A stretch of DNA of 64,000 nucleotides from an uncultured Bacilli bacterium (GCA_944373145.1 CALWAL010000006.1:49129-113128), one strand, 5' to 3'. Counted from the first letter of the stretch, positions 6,529-15,920 are shown. Made by a program: numbers and translations. Notes: generated from the sequence alone by a model not told the origin.

Positions 6529-6951
6529 TTAATGAATTTCATTACACACACCAGGATTAGGTTCATAAAAACAATGATTTTTATAACTTCCAGCCAAAGG
6601 CTGATCATACCAACTACTACGGCACGCGCTATTACCTTTTGCATAAAACCAAAGTGCATTAGTAGCCGGATAATAATACTCTCCTTTTATTACACGGTCA
6701 GCTAACTGTTTTTCTTTAGTTGTTGGAGATGCATAAAATAACGAACTTGATGTTCCACTAAAACCACCTGGGTTTTGATATATTACTTGGTATAATGATG
6801 TTACATCTTCAAAAGTATAGCAACTTGCTAAAACCCGATTAACAGTGACATTTCCAACCATTAACATTCCTAAATTACCTTCACCCAAAGCCTCAGCCCG
6901 CATAAGACGCGCTAATAAATCGCGTTCTGACGTTGTATATCTAATTATCAC
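6529..6951 (-). CDS. cwlJ: Spore cortex-lytic enzyme, CwlJ/SleB family
   Basis: A 140-residue protein, close to B. subtilis CwlJ in size, with no signal peptide or binding domain, which fits CwlJ rather than SleB. Motifs of the Hydrolase_2 fold are present: LLARLMRAEALGEG (with the proposed catalytic Glu), VGNVTVNRV, the YQNPGGFSG stretch, and ALWFYAKGNSACRSSW with the FYEPNPG end. CwlJ proteins degrade muramic-lactam cortex during germination and sit in the coat, relying on calcium dipicolinate. The gene stands alone just outside the integrated element. Confidence 0.88.
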   Translation of the reverse strand: MIIRYTTSERDLLARLMRAEALGEGNLGMLMVGNVTVNRVLASCYTFEDVTSLYQVIYQNPGGFSGTSSSLFYASPTTKEKQLADRVIKGEYYYPATNALWFYAKGNSACRSSWYDQPLAGSYKNHCFYEPNPGVCNEIH

Positions 6952-7028
6952 ATTATCACCATTATATTATATGCAATTTATCTTGAATATTTAGAATAAG
7001 TATGTTATAATTAACCGTGTCAGTTATT

Positions 7029-7102
7029 AGGGGTGTAGTTAAATGGTATAATAACGGTCTCCAAAACCGCTGTTGGGAGTTCGATTCTCTCCACCCCTGC
7101 CA
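7029..7102 (+). tRNA. tRNA-Trp (CCA)
   Basis: 74 bases including encoded CCA. Acceptor AGGGGTG/CACCCCT; anticodon loop CTCCAAA gives CCA. The presence of a normal UGG-reading tRNA-Trp supports the standard code. Confidence 0.95.
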
Positions 7103-7112
7103 TTTAAAAATT

Positions 7113-7157
7113 AACGGCTTTTTTCTTTGAATTTGCAAATAATAAGTCGTTTTTTTA
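7113..7157 (+). terminator. Terminator of tRNA-Trp
   Basis: AACGGCTT (7113-7120) pairs with AAGTCGTT (7144-7151) with one G-T; the loop holds a smaller AT hairpin, and seven to eight T follow. Confidence 0.6.
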
Positions 7158-7509
7158 TTTTATAAAATTAAAATTGTAAACAATTACACACTAATATTTA
7201 AATTTTTATTTCACAAATAGATGAGTTAATAATAACTATATTAACTATTATAATTATGATAAAACGTAAATCATAGATTACAAACTCTTGATTAGAAACT
7301 ATTTATATTTGTACAACTTTGGAGTTTGGTTCAGATTTACTATCTATTCTTATTATGATACCCTAGCTAATAAAAATTAAAAATAACTAGCAAATACACA
7401 AATAATTATGTATGGATTACTTGACTTTTATACAAATTTTATTTAAGATAAAACTATTTTTAAAACGACTTAAAATGTATTAATTTTTATTAGTAAAAGA
7501 GGCGCATGA
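7158..7509. other. Gene-free AT-rich interval
   Basis: About 350 bases between tRNA-Trp and the broken glycosyltransferase. I see no convincing reading frame, ribosome site, RNA structure or repeat on either strand. It probably holds the promoter of the following gene, but no clear -35/-10 pair stands out. Confidence 0.5.
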
Positions 7510-8555
7510 GTGAATCCTTTAGTAAGTGTAATAATTCCAATTTACAATAGTGAAAAATATTTAAAAAAATGTATTGATTCTGTAATTAACCAAAGCTACA
7601 CCAACATTGAAATAATTCTCGTTGACGACTGTAGTACTGATGGTTCAAAATTAATTATGGAATACTATGCAAAACAATTTAAAAATATAAAAATTGTTTA
7701 TAATGATACTCGACTATTTCCGGGTGGTAGTAGAAATGTAGGCCTTAATTTAGCCAATGGGGATTTTATTTATTTTTTAGATAGTGACGACTTTATACAC
7801 AATAAAGCAATCGAAACTTTAGTCAGAGAAGCTTTATTTTATGACGTTCCAATCGTTAGTGCAAAATTTCAAACAGTTATTGGGCCAATAAAATTAAGCA
7901 AATCAGAAAGTGGACAAGTAAATTTAATTGATTTAAGAAAAAGTAAAGAAAAAATTGATGATTTTACTGACGTCATTTGGAATAATTTATTTAGACATTC
8001 ACTAATAAAAAATTTTAAATTTCCCGAAGGATTATTTTATGAAGATAATGCCTTTATTTACCCTATTCTTACAAAGGCAAATTTTTTAGTAGAAATTGAA
8101 CAAATTTTATACTTTTATCGAAGAAATACATCAAGTATCACAATAAAAAGCAAACTTTTCTCAACCAAAGGATTTTAGATGTCTATGATATAATTCAAGT
8201 TATGAAAAAAGCTTGTGTCGAATTAGGAACTTATGAAGATTATGAGGATGTAATAACTAAAATTATCGAAAGAATAGCTATTGCACCAATTTTAGAGTGC
8301 ACTTTATGGTTTGGAATGAATTCTCAAGACAAAAAAGAGGTATTAGCTCATTTATTACAATACATAAAAAAGGCTTATGGTATAAATGACATAAAAGAAG
8401 TCGAATTTTTAATGAAAAGAGCAAATAATCCAAAATTAAATTTTAAACTAAATTGCTTACTACATCTTATAAGTAATTTACCAACTGTTAATAGTCAAAA
8501 TAATATAGATTGCGCAAAAAAAATATTAAAAAAGTATGAAAGAAGAAGTAATTAA
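7510..8555 (+). pseudogene. Family 2 glycosyltransferase, frameshifted
   Basis: The first part (7510-8178, GTG start, weak GAGGCGC site) is a GT-A domain: SVIIPIYNSEKYLKKCIDS, EIILVDDCSTDGS, GGSRNVGLNLANG and FLDSDDFI, with a later YEDNAF motif. The frame stops early, but the rest continues in another frame through 8202-8555. Adding one base in the A-rich stretch near 8141-8148 restores a continuous protein (NQRILDVYDIIQV would join the two parts). It is a single-base deletion, a sequencing error or a slip site. Such enzymes add sugars to surface glycans; the substrate is unknown. Confidence 0.75.
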
Positions 8556-8564
8556 TTCTATAAA

Positions 8565-8606
8565 AAAACGAGATATAATGATTATACTTAATCAAAAACT
8601 CGTTTT
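8565..8606. terminator. Convergent terminator
   Basis: AAAACGAG (8565-8572) pairs with CTCGTTTT (8599-8606), with A- and T-rich flanks on both strands. It can serve both the glycosyltransferase and the superoxide reductase transcripts. Confidence 0.6.
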
Positions 8607-8611
8607 ATAAT

Positions 8612-8992
8612 TTACTCAACAACTTTCCGCCATAATCCATGCTTATTACAATAAGCATAAATAACACTTCCCTTGATATATGGGACAGTTAACTCTGGAT
8701 TATCACCACTTTTAAATAAAGCTTCAATATTACTATTTTCAGATTTAAATAAAATCCATTCAATATAATGATCATCTTCCATAACATGATTAACAACAAT
8801 TTTTATTTCATTATCAATTATCTCATAAGTAGGAACATGTTTTTCAAAACTTGCATCAACAGAATTTGGAACAATATTAACCATTTGTTCACCACAGCAA
8901 GTAATACCACAATCTGAGCACTCACAATCAGCAATTACTTTTACTAAACTGTTACATTTCAAACATTTCTTTAATTTTAATTCATTCATCAT
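8612..8992 (-). CDS. Superoxide reductase (desulfoferrodoxin family)
   Basis: A 126-residue protein with two metal regions. The N-terminal part has Cys10, Cys13 and a CC pair (32-33, TCCGEQM), like the desulforedoxin Fe(Cys)4 site, plus extra cysteines at 23, 25 and 28. The C-terminal part has the SOR Fe(His)4Cys ligands: EKHVPTYE (His52), VNHVMEDDHYIEWI (His69, His75) and CNKHGLW (Cys115, His118), with Glu51 nearby. It reduces superoxide to hydrogen peroxide without making oxygen, typical of anaerobes. The start overlaps the stop of the ArsC/Spx-like gene (ATGA), so the two are cotranslated. Confidence 0.88.
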   Translation of the reverse strand: MMNELKLKKCLKCNSLVKVIADCECSDCGITCCGEQMVNIVPNSVDASFEKHVPTYEIIDNEIKIVVNHVMEDDHYIEWILFKSENSNIEALFKSGDNPELTVPYIKGSVIYAYCNKHGLWRKVVE

Positions 8993-9336
8993 TTAATCTC
9001 ACTCCATTCATCTTCTTTAAAGCCAATTAATATAAAATTGTCATCTACTAATAACGGTCTTTTTATTAACATGCCGTTACTTGATAATAATTCAATTTTC
9101 TCATCATCAGACATATTTGAAAGTTTTTCTTTTAAATTTAATTCTTTATATTTTAAACCGCTAGTATTAAAAAATTTCTTAATTGGAATTTTAAATTTTT
9201 GTTGCCATAGCCTAAGTTCTTCTTGCCTTGGTGTATCAGTTACAATATTTCGATCAACAAAAGATATTTTTCTTTCCTCTAAAAATTTTTTTGCATTTTT
9301 ACACGTTGAACATTTAGGATATTCAATAAATTGCAT
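8989..9336 (-). CDS. ArsC/Spx-family thioredoxin-fold protein
   Basis: A 115-residue protein with CSTC at residues 9-12, then KNAKKFLEERKI and the conserved C-terminal IKRPLLVDDNFILIGF of the ArsC/Spx superfamily. The length and the RP motif suit the arsenate-reductase-like (YusI/YffB) branch; Spx itself is longer and has CxxC at 10-13 with a different tail. Function as a thiol reductase is more likely than arsenate resistance, since no ars genes are nearby. It is first in an operon with superoxide reductase, which suggests an oxidative-stress role. Confidence 0.8.
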   Translation of the reverse strand: MQFIEYPKCSTCKNAKKFLEERKISFVDRNIVTDTPRQEELRLWQQKFKIPIKKFFNTSGLKYKELNLKEKLSNMSDDEKIELLSSNGMLIKRPLLVDDNFILIGFKEDEWSEIK

Positions 9337-9432
9337 ATCATCACTCCTTTTAGCTGTAACTTAACTATATGATATGATACAATATATTTGAGTTTTAGTA
9401 AATATTTTTATATAATTTAGAAGGAGTTTAAT

Positions 9433-10197
9433 ATGGAATATAATTTTAAAAACAGTGTTAAATTGTTTATGGTTTTTGATATTTTAGGAGATACGACACG
9501 GACCGGTCCCCTTCTATGGCATATCGATCGCTTTCGTTTAGAAGATGTTAAAAATCATGTTTTAGACCTATTGCTAATATTTCGAATAATTCAAAAGTTT
9601 TTGCCAGATTATATTGATTCCAATAAGGTTTTTGATTATATTATTTGCCACGATTTACCAGAAGCTATTACTGGTGATATCACAAAATTTGAGGGTGTGT
9701 CCGACCATGAAATTAAACGAGTAACACAAATTGCTATTGACTATTTATCCAACAAATTTGATGATGTTATAGATTTTAAGACTATTTTAAATAATTTTGA
9801 ACAAAAAGCTGATTTAGAAGCCAAAATAGTCACAATGATTGACAAAGTTCATTCAGCTACAACTTTTATTAAATATCAAACTGAGCAAAGCATTAATATG
9901 AAAAATCCTCTCATTATTAGGGAGTTAAGAGAACATCCATTCGTTGTAAAAAAAATGGATGAAGGAAAAGATTTAGGCGATATTTTTTTCGAATTTCACC
10001 GTCAAGCTATAGCTATTAGCGAAGAAGAACGTATTAAATATGGATTGAATCAAGAAGACGCAGACACAATTGTAGAAGTTATCAAGTCATTTGCAGATGA
10101 GTTTTATAACCAAAAACTGGATAAAACACTTTTAAAAAATGCGGATGATTTTCCAAAAGCGGCTATGATATATAATCGTAAATTTAAACAGAATTAA
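9433..10197 (+). CDS. HD-domain hydrolase, YfbR-like
   Basis: A 254-residue protein preceded by AGAAGGAG. The HD signature is spread over LLWHIDRFRLEDVKNHVLDLL (first His), CHDLPEAITGDIT (HD pair with the PEA-TGD pattern of YfbR/5'-deoxynucleotidases) and EAKIVTMIDKVHS (last Asp). The family removes phosphate from deoxynucleoside monophosphates, but the C-terminal 80 residues are specific to this protein and the substrate is not certain. It ends in a hairpin terminator and stands alone. Confidence 0.75.
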   Translation: MEYNFKNSVKLFMVFDILGDTTRTGPLLWHIDRFRLEDVKNHVLDLLLIFRIIQKFLPDYIDSNKVFDYIICHDLPEAITGDITKFEGVSDHEIKRVTQIAIDYLSNKFDDVIDFKTILNNFEQKADLEAKIVTMIDKVHSATTFIKYQTEQSINMKNPLIIRELREHPFVVKKMDEGKDLGDIFFEFHRQAIAISEEERIKYGLNQEDADTIVEVIKSFADEFYNQKLDKTLLKNADDFPKAAMIYNRKFKQN

Positions 10198-10218
10198 AGA
10201 TACATTGTATCTTTTTTT
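10196..10218 (+). terminator. Terminator of the HD hydrolase
   Basis: AAAGATAC (10196-10203)/GTATCTTT (10207-10214) with a 3-base loop and a T run. Confidence 0.75.
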
Positions 10219-10343
10219 ATTAAATAAATATTAATATTTTTATCGTTTAGTTTTCTATTTATTGCAAATTTTTAATTTTAATGGTATCATTTAAGTATTA
10301 TAGGAAACTGTATATACAGTGACCACTAGAAAGGTGGTGAATT

Positions 10344-11288
10344 ATGGATAACAATAATACTCCAATAACAACACCTAACAAAGATAATGAACAAACTTCA
10401 TCAGTAACTTCTGCCGAAGCTGTTACGCCAACTGTACAAGAAACGTCAACAGTTAATAATTTAAATGATGTTGAAAAAAATGACGCTAAAAATGAAAAGA
10501 AAAAGAATATTATTTTTTATGCCATTTATGCAATTGTTTTAATCTTTGTTATAGCGTGTATTGTCTTTTTCTTACTTACTGAAATGAATAAGAAAAGCGA
10601 CAGTGATAATACCCAAAAGCCAGGTACTGATCAAGTGGAAAATACTGAACAAAATGATCAAGATGGTACAACAACCCCTGAAGATAATCAACAACCCGAA
10701 ACTCCTATTGAAACAGTTGATTTAGCCTCTTGGAATGGTGTTTATACTTTAGGAAAAACAAAAATTACAATTAACCAAAGTGGGCTTGATTTAGTTACTG
10801 TATCAATTGTTGATGAAGATGGAGCTTTGACTGCATTTGACACAGAAGTTGAATCAGATAATAAAATTAACTATGCAGATGATTTTTTTGGAGAAGAAAC
10901 ATCAGTTGTAATAGAAAAAACTGATAACGGCATTAAGGTTACATCATCTTCTTCAGATAGCAATAGTTCTTTGAACAAAATCAGTGGTTCTTATACTAAA
11001 ACAGTATTTACTCCTTACGGTTGGTCAGGAAATTATGTTAATGGTGATATAACAATAATCATCAATGAAATAGATAAAGATTATGTTTCTTGTTCTGTAA
11101 TCAAAGGAATGTCCGTTGCATCATTTACAATTGATAAAGTAAGTGCTACAGAATTGACATACGAAGATAAAATTGATCAAGAATTAGTAACAATTACTAA
11201 GACAGATAATGGCATTAATGTCACAGCTTCAGCTGCTGATAAAGATAGCATTTTAAGTGGTATTAATGGAACATATACATTGAAATAA
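10344..11288 (+). CDS. Membrane-anchored protein with two tandem beta-rich repeats
   Basis: A 314-residue protein with GGTGG 5 bases before the ATG. A low-complexity Thr/Asn/Glu N-terminus (about 1-55, cytoplasmic) leads to one membrane segment (about 56-76), an acidic Gln/Glu/Asp linker (about 80-128), and then two related domains of about 85 residues. The first begins WNGVYTLGKTKITIN, the second WSGNYVNGDITIIIN. Each ends in a TDNGI-V-TSS/TAS stretch, then a GSYT/GTYTLK strand. They look like small beta-barrels exposed outside the cell, origin by internal duplication. Family and function not recognised. Confidence 0.7.
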   Translation: MDNNNTPITTPNKDNEQTSSVTSAEAVTPTVQETSTVNNLNDVEKNDAKNEKKKNIIFYAIYAIVLIFVIACIVFFLLTEMNKKSDSDNTQKPGTDQVENTEQNDQDGTTTPEDNQQPETPIETVDLASWNGVYTLGKTKITINQSGLDLVTVSIVDEDGALTAFDTEVESDNKINYADDFFGEETSVVIEKTDNGIKVTSSSSDSNSSLNKISGSYTKTVFTPYGWSGNYVNGDITIIINEIDKDYVSCSVIKGMSVASFTIDKVSATELTYEDKIDQELVTITKTDNGINVTASAADKDSILSGINGTYTLK

Positions 11289-11305
11289 GAGCGAAAGCTC
11301 TTATT
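11284..11305 (+). terminator. Terminator of the repeat protein
   Basis: A 9-bp stem AATAAGAGC (11284-11292)/GCTCTTATT (11297-11305) with a GAAA tetraloop; the stop codon is inside the stem and a T run follows. Confidence 0.8.
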
Positions 11306-11419
11306 TGTTTTTTTATAGGTAATATAATCATAAAAAAATGTAAAATACATAAATTATAATAATTATGTATTTTTTTACATTTAAATTTGTTATAATGTAC
11401 TTAAGGATAGTGGTGATAA

Positions 11420-12469
11420 ATGTATCGCAATACATATGCAAAAATTAACTTAAAGAATATTTACGATAATATTATTGAAATAAAAAAAAATTATGACTAT
11501 GAATATTATATAGCGGTCGTTAAAGCTAATTGCTATGGGCACGGTTTAAAAGCAATTAAACCGATGATTAAAGCAGGATGTAATTATTTGGCTGTCGCAA
11601 CTTTAGATGAAGCTTTAGAAGTAAGGAAATTATTTACTGATATTCCAATCTTATGTTTAGGTATTGTTTACAAAAAAGACTTGAATGTTTGTCTAAAACA
11701 TAATATTACAATTACAGTTAATTCTAAACATTATTATGATGAAATTAAAGAAATTAACTTACCTTTAAAAATTCATTTAAAGTTAAACACTGGGATGAAT
11801 CGTCTCGGCATTAGCGATGCTAATGAGGTATTAGAAATTATAAATTCTATACCTAATACTAATTATATTTTAGAAGGTATATACACTCATATATATAATC
11901 CTAAAAGTGAATATGATACCAATAATCAATTTCATAAATTTTATCAATTATGTTCAAAAATTGATTTAAATAAGATTAAAATTGTTCATATTGCTGCTTC
12001 TGATACCTTAACAAAATACCCTAAACAACCATTTATTAATGGTGTTCGCCTTGGTATTATTATGTATGGCTTTTCAGAAGAATTAAAATTAAAACCAACC
12101 TTCAGTCTTTACAGTTCGGTTGCTCAAATAAATGAAATACAACCTAATGACAAAGTCGGTTATGGCGGAATTTATCAATCAACAGAAAAAGAAAGGGTTG
12201 CCGTTATTCAAATTGGATATGCTGATGGTATTTTAAGAGCCTATCGTGGTAATACTATTTTTATCAATGATAAAACATATCAAATTATTGGTAATGTATG
12301 TATGGATATGTTATTTGTAAAAGTTGACAGCACTGTTAAAGAATACGACAAAGTAATATTACTGAAAGATAATGTACATATTATGCAAACAGCGAATCAC
12401 TTACATACTATTCCTTATGAAATAATGTGTTCGATTAGTAATCGTGTGCCTAGAACATATGAAGATTAA
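11420..12469 (+). CDS. alr: Alanine racemase
   Basis: A 349-residue, full-length PLP-dependent racemase that makes D-alanine for peptidoglycan. VVKANCYGHG holds the PLP lysine (Lys35); HLKLNTGMNRLG and the VGYGGIYQST loop with the catalytic tyrosine are in place, as are IGYADGILR and GNVCMDM near the PLP phosphate and dimer interface. The normal VKANAYGHG has Cys in place of the second Ala. GATAGTGGTGA precedes the ATG. The thioredoxin gene starts 19 bases downstream, so alr-trxA-trxB is probably one transcript. Confidence 0.93.
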   Translation: MYRNTYAKINLKNIYDNIIEIKKNYDYEYYIAVVKANCYGHGLKAIKPMIKAGCNYLAVATLDEALEVRKLFTDIPILCLGIVYKKDLNVCLKHNITITVNSKHYYDEIKEINLPLKIHLKLNTGMNRLGISDANEVLEIINSIPNTNYILEGIYTHIYNPKSEYDTNNQFHKFYQLCSKIDLNKIKIVHIAASDTLTKYPKQPFINGVRLGIIMYGFSEELKLKPTFSLYSSVAQINEIQPNDKVGYGGIYQSTEKERVAVIQIGYADGILRAYRGNTIFINDKTYQIIGNVCMDMLFVKVDSTVKEYDKVILLKDNVHIMQTANHLHTIPYEIMCSISNRVPRTYED

Positions 12470-12487
12470 TTAAGAAAGGAGTGTTTT

Positions 12488-12793
12488 ATGGCAATTATAT
12501 ATGCAGATGACAAATCATTTAATAATGAAATTAATGGAGAAAATGTTTTAGTGGATTTTTACGCAGATTGGTGTGGCCCATGTAAAATGTTAAGTCCAAT
12601 TTTAGAAAGTATTAGTGAAGAACGAGGTAATGTCAAAATTGTTAAAGTCAATGTTGATAAGGCAGAAGCAATTGCGAAGCAATACGGTATTATGAGTATT
12701 CCAACACTAATTCATTTAAAAAATGGTAATATAATTTCTAAACGAGTTGGTCTATGTAGTAAGGAAACTCTTATTGAGATGATTAATGAATGA
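12488..12793 (+). CDS. trxA: Thioredoxin
   Basis: A 101-residue thioredoxin with the canonical WCGPCK active site (Cys29/Cys32), the buried Asp in LVDFYADW, the cis-proline in IMSIPTLIHLKNG and a final helix KETLIEMINE. AGAAAGGAG lies 7 bases upstream. The stop overlaps the ATG of the adjacent reductase gene, a direct sign that the two proteins work as a pair. Confidence 0.93.
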   Translation: MAIIYADDKSFNNEINGENVLVDFYADWCGPCKMLSPILESISEERGNVKIVKVNVDKAEAIAKQYGIMSIPTLIHLKNGNIISKRVGLCSKETLIEMINE

Positions 12794-13620
12794 TCGCAAT
12801 TGTTGGTAGTGGACCAGCCGGAGTGAGTGCCGCCTTATACTTAGCTCGTGCTAATAAAGACGTGATTATTTTTACTAATCATAAAAGTTCATTATTAAAA
12901 ACTGACAAAATTGAGAATTATTATGGAACAGGATTTATTAGTGGTAAAGATTTATATCAAAAAGGATTAGATGATTTAAAAAGTTTCAATATTAAAATTA
13001 TCGAAGAAGAAATTTTTAATATTAGCTTAGATCAAAATTTTATTTTAGAAACAAAAAATAAATCTTATCAAGCTGATAAAATTATTTTAGCAACAGGATC
13101 AATGAAACAATCACATATAAAAAACATTAATAAATTCGAAGGCCGTGGAGTTAGTTATTGTGCCACCTGTGACGGTTTCTTTTATAAAGGAAAGACATTA
13201 GCTGTTATCGGCAATAATGATTTTGCGCTCCATGAACTTGATTATTTAAGTAATATAACGAATTCTTTATTTTTATTAACTAACGGCTTAGAGGCACCTC
13301 AGACTAAGTTTCCAATATATAAGCAAAAAATTAAAGAAGTAGCTGGTAATGAAAGTGTATCTAAAATAATCTTTGATGATAATACTACATTAAATATTGA
13401 AGGTTTATTCGTTGCCGAACAATTTGCTGATACAAATATTTTAGCCAAAAAAATTGGAATTTTAACTGATAAGCAAGGAATTATTGTTAATGAACATTTT
13501 GAAACTAACATTCCAGGTATCTATGCTTGTGGTGATGCTATTACCGGAATTAAACAAATTGCTAAGGCCGTATATGAAGGCATGATGGTTGCAACTTATA
13601 TTATTAAAAAAAATAATTGA
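12790..13620 (+). CDS. Thioredoxin reductase-like flavoprotein lacking usual NADPH motifs
   Basis: A 276-residue protein, about 30 shorter than usual TrxB. The FAD motif GSGPAG (6-11), the redox pair CATCDG (Cys124/Cys127), ATGS and the second FAD motif GIYACGDAITG are all present. The NADPH domain is altered: the expected GGGxSA reads IGNNDFALHEL (140-150), and the HRRxxxR motif that binds the NADPH phosphate is replaced by FLLTNGLEAP. Similar losses are known in ferredoxin-dependent and other non-NADPH flavin thioredoxin reductases of clostridia and cyanobacteria. It overlaps trxA by 4 bases, so reduction of that thioredoxin is likely; the electron donor is open. Confidence 0.85.
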   Translation: MIAIVGSGPAGVSAALYLARANKDVIIFTNHKSSLLKTDKIENYYGTGFISGKDLYQKGLDDLKSFNIKIIEEEIFNISLDQNFILETKNKSYQADKIILATGSMKQSHIKNINKFEGRGVSYCATCDGFFYKGKTLAVIGNNDFALHELDYLSNITNSLFLLTNGLEAPQTKFPIYKQKIKEVAGNESVSKIIFDDNTTLNIEGLFVAEQFADTNILAKKIGILTDKQGIIVNEHFETNIPGIYACGDAITGIKQIAKAVYEGMMVATYIIKKNN

Positions 13621-13637
13621 TTAAATCAATTATTTTT

Positions 13638-14996
13638 TTATTTCCACTCAATAAATTCATTATTTTCAAATAGAATAAAAATTTTATTGACATTTAAAAT
13701 TTGGCAAGAAAAAGCCATAAATTCAGGACTCATAATAATATCCTTAGCGATAATATTGGAACATAAATAATCAATATCAATTAAAGATTTTATTAATTCA
13801 TCATCACCATTATTTAATACATTTTTAAAATATATGTATATCATCTTGTCCGTTTTATTTTCAAACTTTATTTTTTCAATACACAAATAATCAATAAAAT
13901 TTAATTTTGACCACACTTCTAAAGTTAAATAATTCTTTAAATAATTAATTAATAAAATTAAAAGCTTATTTTTCAGGTAATCTTTATGTTCATATAATTC
14001 AATTTGCTTTTGTTTAATAATATTTTCAAGTAAATCTCTTTTCTCTATTTCACTTAATTCTGTGCTATCAGTTATTTCAGGAAAATTCAAAATAAATCCG
14101 TGCTTATAATTGCCTAAAAAACTAGACTTAAAACAGCCTTTAAAAGACCAATTTTGACCACTATAAATGTTAAATTTTTTAGCAGCATCAATTGCGTATT
14201 TTATCTTACGATGATATTTTTGATATGCCTCATCAATAACCAATAAGTACCGTCCGTTACTCATAGCAAATGTAACCATATCATCACTTAATCCATAATT
14301 AGCAATATTACTAAACTGTTTCTTCAAATCTATGCCTTTATACAAATAATTAATAGCATTTTTACCAATTAAATATAAGCATTTCAATTTGTTATTACTA
14401 ATATTACCTTGTGAAATACTCATTAAAATTAAATACATATCATAGTATTCTTGAACATTATTTCGATTATAACCGCTAATCACCCAACAATAATTTTGAT
14501 AATAACAATAAATATGTTCATTTTCAAATTCATAAAAATAATGATTGTCAGCAACAAAGCGTTCAAGGCATCTTACCGATTTACTTAGTTCATCCATCTG
14601 CTTGACAAAAATATCTTCACTAATTTTATTATATTTAATAATGTTCTCATTATCAGTTACAACTTTGAATTGACCCTCTTCAGCATTATTGTCCTGACTA
14701 AAGCCATAACTAATATTATATTGCTTTGGAATTAAAATGTTAAATTTTAAATCAACCAATGATAAATAATGACAAAACCAATTACAATCAACCATTTTTA
14801 AATACTTAAAAGATTGCCTAAATTTATTATATATGGTAAGTGGCCCCACATTTAATAATTTAGATATATCTAAAAATAAAGTACGATTATTAACTACAAT
14901 TTCTTCCGCTTTTATATTTGTTAACTCATCGGGCTTAGTTGGATCATAAGTACGTGCCATTGCTTCTGTTTCTAATTTTTCAATATCAAGAATCAC
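13638..14996 (-). CDS. Large hypothetical protein
   Basis: A 452-residue protein starting with GTG at 14996 (AGAGGGG about 7 bases upstream). It is rich in Asn, Tyr, Ile and Lys, has no signal peptide and no clear membrane segment. The N-terminus (about 1-90) holds TYDPTKPDELTNI and ISKLLNVGPLTIYNKFRQSF, which might be a small helical DNA- or protein-binding unit. The middle and C-terminal halves show only irregular alpha/beta patterning. It is convergent with trxB and divergent from the YjdF-like gene. I do not recognise a family. Confidence 0.6.
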   Translation of the reverse strand: MILDIEKLETEAMARTYDPTKPDELTNIKAEEIVVNNRTLFLDISKLLNVGPLTIYNKFRQSFKYLKMVDCNWFCHYLSLVDLKFNILIPKQYNISYGFSQDNNAEEGQFKVVTDNENIIKYNKISEDIFVKQMDELSKSVRCLERFVADNHYFYEFENEHIYCYYQNYCWVISGYNRNNVQEYYDMYLILMSISQGNISNNKLKCLYLIGKNAINYLYKGIDLKKQFSNIANYGLSDDMVTFAMSNGRYLLVIDEAYQKYHRKIKYAIDAAKKFNIYSGQNWSFKGCFKSSFLGNYKHGFILNFPEITDSTELSEIEKRDLLENIIKQKQIELYEHKDYLKNKLLILLINYLKNYLTLEVWSKLNFIDYLCIEKIKFENKTDKMIYIYFKNVLNNGDDELIKSLIDIDYLCSNIIAKDIIMSPEFMAFSCQILNVNKIFILFENNEFIEWK

Positions 14997-15116
14997 ATAA
15001 TCCCCTCTTTATCACATTATAACATATATTGATTTAAACCTTTATTTTTTATAAAAAAATATAAGATAACTTTACATATTTTAAGATTATGATATAATTT
15101 TTTATATGAGGTTATT

Positions 15117-15920
15117 ATGAAAAAAAAAGAAATTGTTAAAAGCAAAAAAAATAAAGTTAAAGAAAGTAAGAAAAAACTTACATTAAAAGCATTTATCTAC
15201 GTTGCACTTCGAATTGCTGTCTTTTTATGTATGGCGCGGCAATTGCAACTAGGTAATTTAATGAATGCTTCCTTATGCGTATTAACTTTAATTTTATTTT
15301 CGGTCACTAGTATTGTTGAGCATAAATTAAATTTAGATTTACCTGATTTACTAGAAATAACAGTTTGGGTCTTTGTATTTTCGGCTGAAATTTTAGGTGA
15401 AATCAACGAATTCTATATTCATTTTGAAAATTGGGATATTATTCTTCATACTGTCAACGGCTTTATTATGGCCGGGATTGGTTATTCTTTAGTTGATTTA
15501 CTTAATAAAAGTGAAAACATTAGTGTAACTTTATCGCCAATTTATACATCACTAGTAGCTATTTGTTTTTCAATGACTATCGGTGTTTTTTGGGAATTCT
15601 TTGAATTTGGAATGGATCGCTATTTACACAAAGATATGCAAAAAGATACTGTTATCAATACTATATATAGTGTAACGATTAATCAAAATGGGAAAAACGA
15701 AGTGGTTAAAGTTCCTATAGAGTCTGTTATCGTTAATGGAGAAGATTGGACTGAACTCTATGGAGGATATATTGATATTGGTCTTAATGACACAATGGAA
15801 GATTTAATGGTTAATTTTATCGGTGCGATTATCTTCTCTGTATTTGGATATTTATACACAATCGGTAAGGGAAAATATGCTAAAAATTTTATTGTTAAAC
15901 GTAAACGAAAATTAGAGTAG
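15117..15920 (+). CDS. YjdF/DUF2238-like integral membrane protein
   Basis: A 267-residue protein with a highly basic N-terminus (KKKEIVKSKKNKVKESKKK) and about six membrane segments. DUF2238 features are visible: WDIILHTVNGFIMAGIGYSL, MTIGVFWEFFEFGMDRYL and TMEDLMVNFIGAIIFSVFGY, in which His, Glu and Asp residues sit in or near membranes. The family's activity is unknown. A soluble insert of about 45 residues separates the last two conserved blocks. It may be cotranscribed with the phosphatase gene 41 bases downstream. Confidence 0.75.
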   Translation: MKKKEIVKSKKNKVKESKKKLTLKAFIYVALRIAVFLCMARQLQLGNLMNASLCVLTLILFSVTSIVEHKLNLDLPDLLEITVWVFVFSAEILGEINEFYIHFENWDIILHTVNGFIMAGIGYSLVDLLNKSENISVTLSPIYTSLVAICFSMTIGVFWEFFEFGMDRYLHKDMQKDTVINTIYSVTINQNGKNEVVKVPIESVIVNGEDWTELYGGYIDIGLNDTMEDLMVNFIGAIIFSVFGYLYTIGKGKYAKNFIVKRKRKLE

